Of a DNA stretch of 44,051 bases, positions 40,439 through 44,051 are shown in pieces (positions within the stretch are counted from its first letter, which is position 1; each line of letters begins with the position of its first letter). The position numbers and the translations under genes are program-made. The notes beneath the pieces were generated by a model, which saw only the letters and a program-made list of their open reading frames with translations, did not search any database and was not told the DNA's origin. The stretch is from Roseburia sp. CAG:309 (GTDB taxonomy: Bacteria; Bacillota; Clostridia; Lachnospirales; Lachnospiraceae), in contig FR894025.1 in assembly GCA_000434115.1 (NCBI GenBank), positions 1 through 44,051 on the forward strand, read 5' to 3'.

Positions 40439-42220
40439 ATGTTAGATATATATTCGATTTTCTTTTTAGGGCTTACACTTGTGTCATCTATCGTGACGTT
40501 ATGTGCTTTGCCGCAGCAGTTCCGGGTGTCAACGCACAATAAACGGTTTTTGTTTTTCTACCTGTTGACGATCGTGGCGACGGTTGAATTTTTTCTTTCC
40601 GGAACAAATCTGATGAAACAGTTTTTCTTTTTTGAAATTATGACGCTTGCGTCATTTGCCTATGTGCCAAATGACGAGAGTGAATATGCGAAAAAGGCAT
40701 CTTTTTCTTATCTGGCATACGGGATCGCCGGTGGACTGGTGATGCTGTACGGATTGATGATTTTGTATTATATGTTTGGAACGTTTGAACTGACGGAGAT
40801 CCGTCAAATGTGGATTGCCTTCGAAGAAACTCCGGTCAACCGGCGCAATCTCTTTATCGCCGGTGCCTGCCTTTTGTTTGGTTATGGTGCAAAAGCCGGA
40901 ATGTTTCCGCTTCATACATGGCTGCCGGATACGTATACGGCGGCGCCACCGGTGGGAACGACGCTGCTTTCATCAATACTGTCAAAAACCGGAATTTATG
41001 GAATTTTGCTCCTTACCACGAGCCCGGTTGGATCATTGTACAATTGGAAAGCGATTCTTATGGTTCTTGCTCTTTGTACAATGTTTGTCGGAGGGGCATT
41101 TGCCATCTTTGCGACCGATATGAAGAAATTACTTGCGTATTCGTCAATGTCACAGATTGGTTTTATCCTGTTTGGAATCAGCGTATGTACGATTACGCAA
41201 GGGTTCGATGGCTTCTATGGAGTCCTGCTTCACACAGCGAACCATTCGATTTTTAAACTGATTTTATTTACTGTGGCCGGTGTGATCTTTGCGATGGCAG
41301 GTACGACCGATCTGAATCGGATCGGTGGTGTGATTCGCGAAAAGAAGTCGTTGAAAATTCCTGTTGCCATCGCTGCTCTTGGCATGGGTGGAATTCCGCT
41401 GCTTTCGGGATATATCAGTAAAACAATGCTGCATGAAGCATCGCTTGGCGCTCCTTATTTTGAGTTTATGATGCCAGCGGCGGAGTGGATTTTTCTATTT
41501 TGTGGTGGATTGACCGTGGCTTATATGCTAAAATTGTTTGTGGCACTGTTTTGCAATAAAATGGACGAACCGGTGCAAACTACAGGGGAAAAAGGCCCGT
41601 CTATTCCAGTCCTGATCTGTTTATGGGTTCTGGCAGCAGTTATTGTAATTGTCGGTATTATGGGACTTGTACTGGAACCGGCGTATTTTATCTCCTTTGA
41701 GACGTTAAAAGGAGCATTGATCTCCATTGCCATCGGAATCCTTATTTATGTTGTTGTGGTACGAAAAGCCGCTTTTTTGAAAAAAGAGGATGGCAGTTTT
41801 GTGTGCCGTGAGGTGATCCCGTCATGGTTTGGATTGGAAAATCTCGTTTATCGTCCATTTTTCCTGAAATTACTGCCGTTTTTGGGAGCTTTGCTTTCGC
41901 GCTTTTTTGACCGGCTGATCGACGGATTTGCGATTGGCATGATGAAGAGCGTGCTTCGCCCGAAAAAACCGCATGCGAAACGGGAACATATCTTTGCTTA
42001 CGGTCTGGGGCGTTTTGTGGATGGCATTAGTTACGTGGTTCAGGTTAAGATCCGCAAGAAACCGGTGCCAAAGCGTCATTCCTACGCGGATTTATTTGCA
42101 GTCGGAAGTACCGAGTTTTCGCGAACGACACGGCTCGTATTTTACAGTGTATCATTTGGATTGATGATGTTTGCCATCGGACTTATGGCGGCACTCATTT
42201 ATCTGCTTAAGGTTATGTAG
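40439..42220 (+). CDS. Proton-conducting antiporter subunit 4 (NuoL/M/N-like, extended)
   Basis: 593 aa, about 100 longer than the other three, with a basic hydrophilic stretch (FDRLIDGFAIGMMKSVLRPKK onward) and a final transmembrane helix, recalling the extra C-terminal part of NuoL-type subunits. Channel residues: Glu in FFFFEIMTLASFAYV, Lys in GYGAKAGMFPLHTWLPDTY, Lys in SSILSKTGIYGILLL, Lys in PLLSGYISKTML. ATG 40439 is chosen; the GTG at 40427 overlaps the AGGAGG ribosome site (40422-40427). Last gene of the operon; prmA follows 17 nt later. Confidence 0.9.
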   Translation: MLDIYSIFFLGLTLVSSIVTLCALPQQFRVSTHNKRFLFFYLLTIVATVEFFLSGTNLMKQFFFFEIMTLASFAYVPNDESEYAKKASFSYLAYGIAGGLVMLYGLMILYYMFGTFELTEIRQMWIAFEETPVNRRNLFIAGACLLFGYGAKAGMFPLHTWLPDTYTAAPPVGTTLLSSILSKTGIYGILLLTTSPVGSLYNWKAILMVLALCTMFVGGAFAIFATDMKKLLAYSSMSQIGFILFGISVCTITQGFDGFYGVLLHTANHSIFKLILFTVAGVIFAMAGTTDLNRIGGVIREKKSLKIPVAIAALGMGGIPLLSGYISKTMLHEASLGAPYFEFMMPAAEWIFLFCGGLTVAYMLKLFVALFCNKMDEPVQTTGEKGPSIPVLICLWVLAAVIVIVGIMGLVLEPAYFISFETLKGALISIAIGILIYVVVVRKAAFLKKEDGSFVCREVIPSWFGLENLVYRPFFLKLLPFLGALLSRFFDRLIDGFAIGMMKSVLRPKKPHAKREHIFAYGLGRFVDGISYVVQVKIRKKPVPKRHSYADLFAVGSTEFSRTTRLVFYSVSFGLMMFAIGLMAALIYLLKVM

Positions 42221-42237
42221 AAAGGAAGTCAAAAGTT

Positions 42238-43280
42238 ATGAAATGGATACGTTTTACGTTGGAAACCCACACCGATGCGGTGGATATATTGAGTTATATG
42301 TTGGATGAGATCGGTGTCGAGGGAATTGAGATTGAAGATCACATCCCACTTACGGAAGAGGAAAAGCGGCAGATGTATGTGGATATTCTGCCGGATCCGG
42401 AGGAAAATGACGGCTCTGCCAAAGTACATTTTTATATGGAGCCGGAAAACTGCAATCCGGATACAGTCATCATGCAGGTGCAGAATATTTTTCAGGAAAT
42501 CAAAAGTTACACGAATATTGGAAAAGGAACGGTTAGTTTGTCGGAAACGGAGGACAAAGACTGGGTTAATAACTGGAAGACATTTTTCAAGCCATTCCGT
42601 GCCGCAGAAAATGTCGTGATCAAGCCAACATGGGAGACTACAAATGTAGAAGACTATGTGCCGGAAAAAGATGTTGTGGTGGAAATTGATCCGGGAATTG
42701 CGTTTGGAACCGGCACTCATGAGACGACAAAACTTTGTATCCAGGCTCTTTCCAAATGGGGCTGTCAGGACAAACGCATTTTTGACATCGGCTGCGGAAG
42801 TGGAATCCTTGCCATCGCTGCCCTGAAATTAGGTGCTTCTTTTGCGTGCGCGACGGACATTGATGAAGTGGCGGTAGATGTCGCAGGCGAAAATATGGAG
42901 ATCAATGGTTTGAAACCGGAGCAGTATCAGTTGTATGCCGGCGACTTGATTGAGAACGTCGCCAAAGACCACTCGTATACATTCAGCGCACCGACGGCGA
43001 CGGAACGTTCGGTCAATGGAAAGAAATTGAGTGAACTTGCCGGAGGCGGTTATGATATTGTCACCGCGGTAATGATATTGTCCCCGCCAACATTTTGGCA
43101 GATGTTATCATCCCATTGTCAGCAGTCGTCCGCCCGCATATGGCAGAAAATGGAATCTTTATCTCATCGGGGATCATCGATGAAAAGGCGGACGAAGTAG
43201 AGGCGGCACTTTTGCAGAATGGGTTTACAATCTTAGAGAAGACATCCATCAAAGAGTGGGTATGCTTTGTTTGTAAATAG
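42238..43280 (+). pseudogene. prmA: Ribosomal protein L11 methyltransferase, frameshifted by a tandem duplication
   Basis: PrmA trimethylates ribosomal protein L11. The first frame is normal through the N-terminal substrate domain, IDPGIAFGTGTHETTKLC, and the SAM motif FDIGCGSGILAIAALKLGA. It then reads YDIVTA and derails into a non-homologous tail ending at 43200. Another frame resumes the family sequence (ANILADVIIPLSAVVRPHM to the end WVCFVCK at 43280). The cause is visible: a 20-bp segment is tandemly duplicated (43048-43067 and 43068-43087, two mismatches), shifting the frame. Removing one copy restores YDIVTANILADV. The stretch just before (residues about 245-270, SAPTATERSVNGKKL) is also longer than usual. 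The usual neighbour rsmE is absent. Confidence 0.85.
43048..43087 (+). repeat. 20-bp imperfect tandem duplication inside prmA
   Basis: GGTTATGATATTGTCACCGC followed by GGTAATGATATTGTCCCCGC; 18 of 20 positions match. Its length is not a multiple of three, so it breaks the reading frame. Confidence 0.9.
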
Positions 43281-43438
43281 TTTGATATATGAGAGAAATA
43301 GGTTGTTGCGCCGGGGTGGTGCAATGACCTTGCTTTTTTAAGGGCGTGTGCGGAGCCGCCCCACCAAGTCCAGAGCTGCCTAAAACAGGAGCCACCTCAG
43401 CTGTCGCCGTCCACCCCCCAAAAAAAACTAACTTCCCA
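43281..43438. other. C-rich spacer between prmA and the ECF sigma gene
   Basis: No supported gene. It holds a TTGCGCC-GGGGT-GGTGCAA hairpin (about 43305-43323) followed by a T6 run, a possible terminator for the antiporter/prmA transcript, then a GC-rich stretch ending in C6A8 (43415-43428) unlike its neighbours. A minus-strand frame across it looks compositionally driven. Confidence 0.4.
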
Positions 43439-43464
43439 TGCAACATTTTCCCAACTTATGCATC
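43439..43464 (+). promoter_or_regulatory. ECF-type promoter of the sigma factor gene
   Basis: TGCAAC (43439-43444) followed by ATTTT, 16 nt, then CATC (43461-43464). This fits the general ECF pattern (AAC-type -35, about 16 nt, short CGTC/CATC-like -10). The start would lie just ahead of the AGGAGG ribosome site. No TATAAT-type promoter was found here. Confidence 0.5.
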
Positions 43465-43490
43465 AAATCTATAAAGAGAGGAGGAAGACG

Positions 43491-44027
43491 ATGCAAGAAG
43501 AAAAAAAGAAATTGGTAAATCAGGCAAGAAAAGGTGACACACACGCATTTGCCAAACTTTACGAAGAAATTTATCCGGATTTGTACCGGTTTGCCTTTTG
43601 TATGGTAAGGCAGCCGTGGAAGGCGGAAGATGTCGTAAGTGATGCGGTACTCAAAGCATTTGAAAAGATACATACGTTAAAAAAGCCGGAGTCATTTCGC
43701 AGCTGGATATTTCAGATTGCAGCTAATGAATGCAGGCTGCAGTACCGAAAGGAAAAACGAGTCGTTTATTTGCCGGAAGTAGCGGAAGCAGGAATGCGGG
43801 AGTCAAACAATGCAACGACGGAAAATAACGTTTTGATCAAAGAATTGTTGATGCAGCTGGAGGAAAGAGAGCGCATGATCGTCGGATTAAGTATCTTTGG
43901 CGGATATAGCGGAAAAGAACTGGCTCAGTATTTTCATAAAAAAGAAGGCACGATCCGGTCGATCAAAAGCCGCGCACTCGGAAAATTAAAGCAGGCATGG
44001 GAATGCAGAAATGAGGGAAAATTATGA
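43491..44027 (+). CDS. ECF-type RNA polymerase sigma factor
   Basis: 178-aa sigma-70 family factor with only regions 2 and 4. Region 2 covers about 10-80: FAKLYEEIYPDLYRFAFCMV, KAEDVVSDAVLKAFEKIHTL, SFRSWIFQIAANECRLQYRK. After a linker, region 4 (about 115-170) has LLMQLEERERMIVGLSIFGG and the helix-turn-helix SGKELAQYFHKKEGTIRSIKSRALGKLK. ATG 43491 follows AGGAGG at 43479-43484. The stop overlaps the next gene by 4 nt, the standard arrangement for an anti-sigma factor partner. It likely answers envelope stress and controls itself through the promoter at 43439-43464. Confidence 0.9.
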   Translation: MQEEKKKLVNQARKGDTHAFAKLYEEIYPDLYRFAFCMVRQPWKAEDVVSDAVLKAFEKIHTLKKPESFRSWIFQIAANECRLQYRKEKRVVYLPEVAEAGMRESNNATTENNVLIKELLMQLEERERMIVGLSIFGGYSGKELAQYFHKKEGTIRSIKSRALGKLKQAWECRNEGKL

Positions 44028-44051
44028 CGGAAATAGAAAAGAATTTAAAGA
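44024..44051 (+). CDS. Start of next gene, probable anti-sigma factor (cut by right edge)
   Basis: ATG 44024 inside the sigma factor stop (ATGA), then codons reading MTEIEKNLK to the window end. Only nine codons are visible, so the identity is inferred from the overlap with an ECF sigma gene. Confidence 0.5.

Noticed and set aside
43249..43446. 65-codon minus-strand frame in the C-rich spacer
   Set aside because: It has no ribosome site, its composition follows the GC-rich DNA, and it overlaps the prmA end.

Overview
The window reads as chromosomal DNA of a spore-forming, low-to-mid GC Gram-positive anaerobe. The protein families and gene neighbourhoods fit Lachnospiraceae (Clostridia). Signs are the spoIIA sporulation operon, SecA with a C-terminal zinc tail, long-form HPF, CheX/CheY chemotaxis genes, lipoprotein glycosidases, strong AGGAGG ribosome sites and textbook TTGNNN-17-TATAAT promoters. 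I cannot fix the genus from sequence alone. No phage, insertion sequence, CRISPR array or rRNA was seen. 

Layout. 1-7012: trpS (minus strand, cut by the left edge), a divergent GH10 xylanase lipoprotein, nadB-nadC, tandem hairpin terminators and a DUF2207 membrane protein (minus). 7013-10604: a gene remnant, an MCP lacking a sensor domain, and a 48-codon GTG-start gene ahead of a zinc-ribbon/TPR membrane protein. 10716-12382: spoIIAA-spoIIAB-sigF, whose last codons hold the promoter of tRNA-Arg(ACG). 12421-14376: a highly folded intergenic element, a SAM methyltransferase, a DnaA-box cluster and hpf. 14599-21250: secA-prfB-cheW-hom-lysC, tightly spaced. 21251-23020: a hairpin-rich spacer with two identical 112-bp repeats, then cheY and a CheX-like gene (minus). 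23195-26239: aroC, a 40-aa gene, a Cys-rich spore-type small protein (minus) and a degenerate GH3-like lipoprotein. 26282-33116: purC-purF, a folded spacer, purB, a surface-protein remnant, a Cu/Zn SOD (minus), a frameshifted PIN toxin and purA. 33190-42220: ten genes of an Mrp/Mbh-type cation antiporter complex. 42238-44051: prmA broken by a 20-bp tandem duplication, an ECF sigma factor with a likely self-recognised promoter, and the first codons of the next gene. 

How the genes work together. Three of the purine genes feed IMP and AMP synthesis (purC, purF, purB) and purA completes IMP to AMP. hom and lysC carry the aspartate-family pathway, and lysC also holds an internal start for a separate regulatory subunit. 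nadB and nadC make quinolinate-derived NaMN, but nadA is not next to them. The Mrp-like operon follows the subunit order of the membrane arm of Mbh-type hydrogenases (E-F-G-DUF4040-MbhE/B fusion-C) and then has four NuoL/M/N-type channels in a row with no hydrogenase module. It is the largest system here and the least textbook one. 

The intergenic DNA is unusual. At least three spacers (12421-12581, 21304-21698, 28453-28557) fold into long multi-branched hairpins that are not simple terminators. Four loci show gene decay: 7166-7402, 30060-30492, 31205-31629 and prmA.
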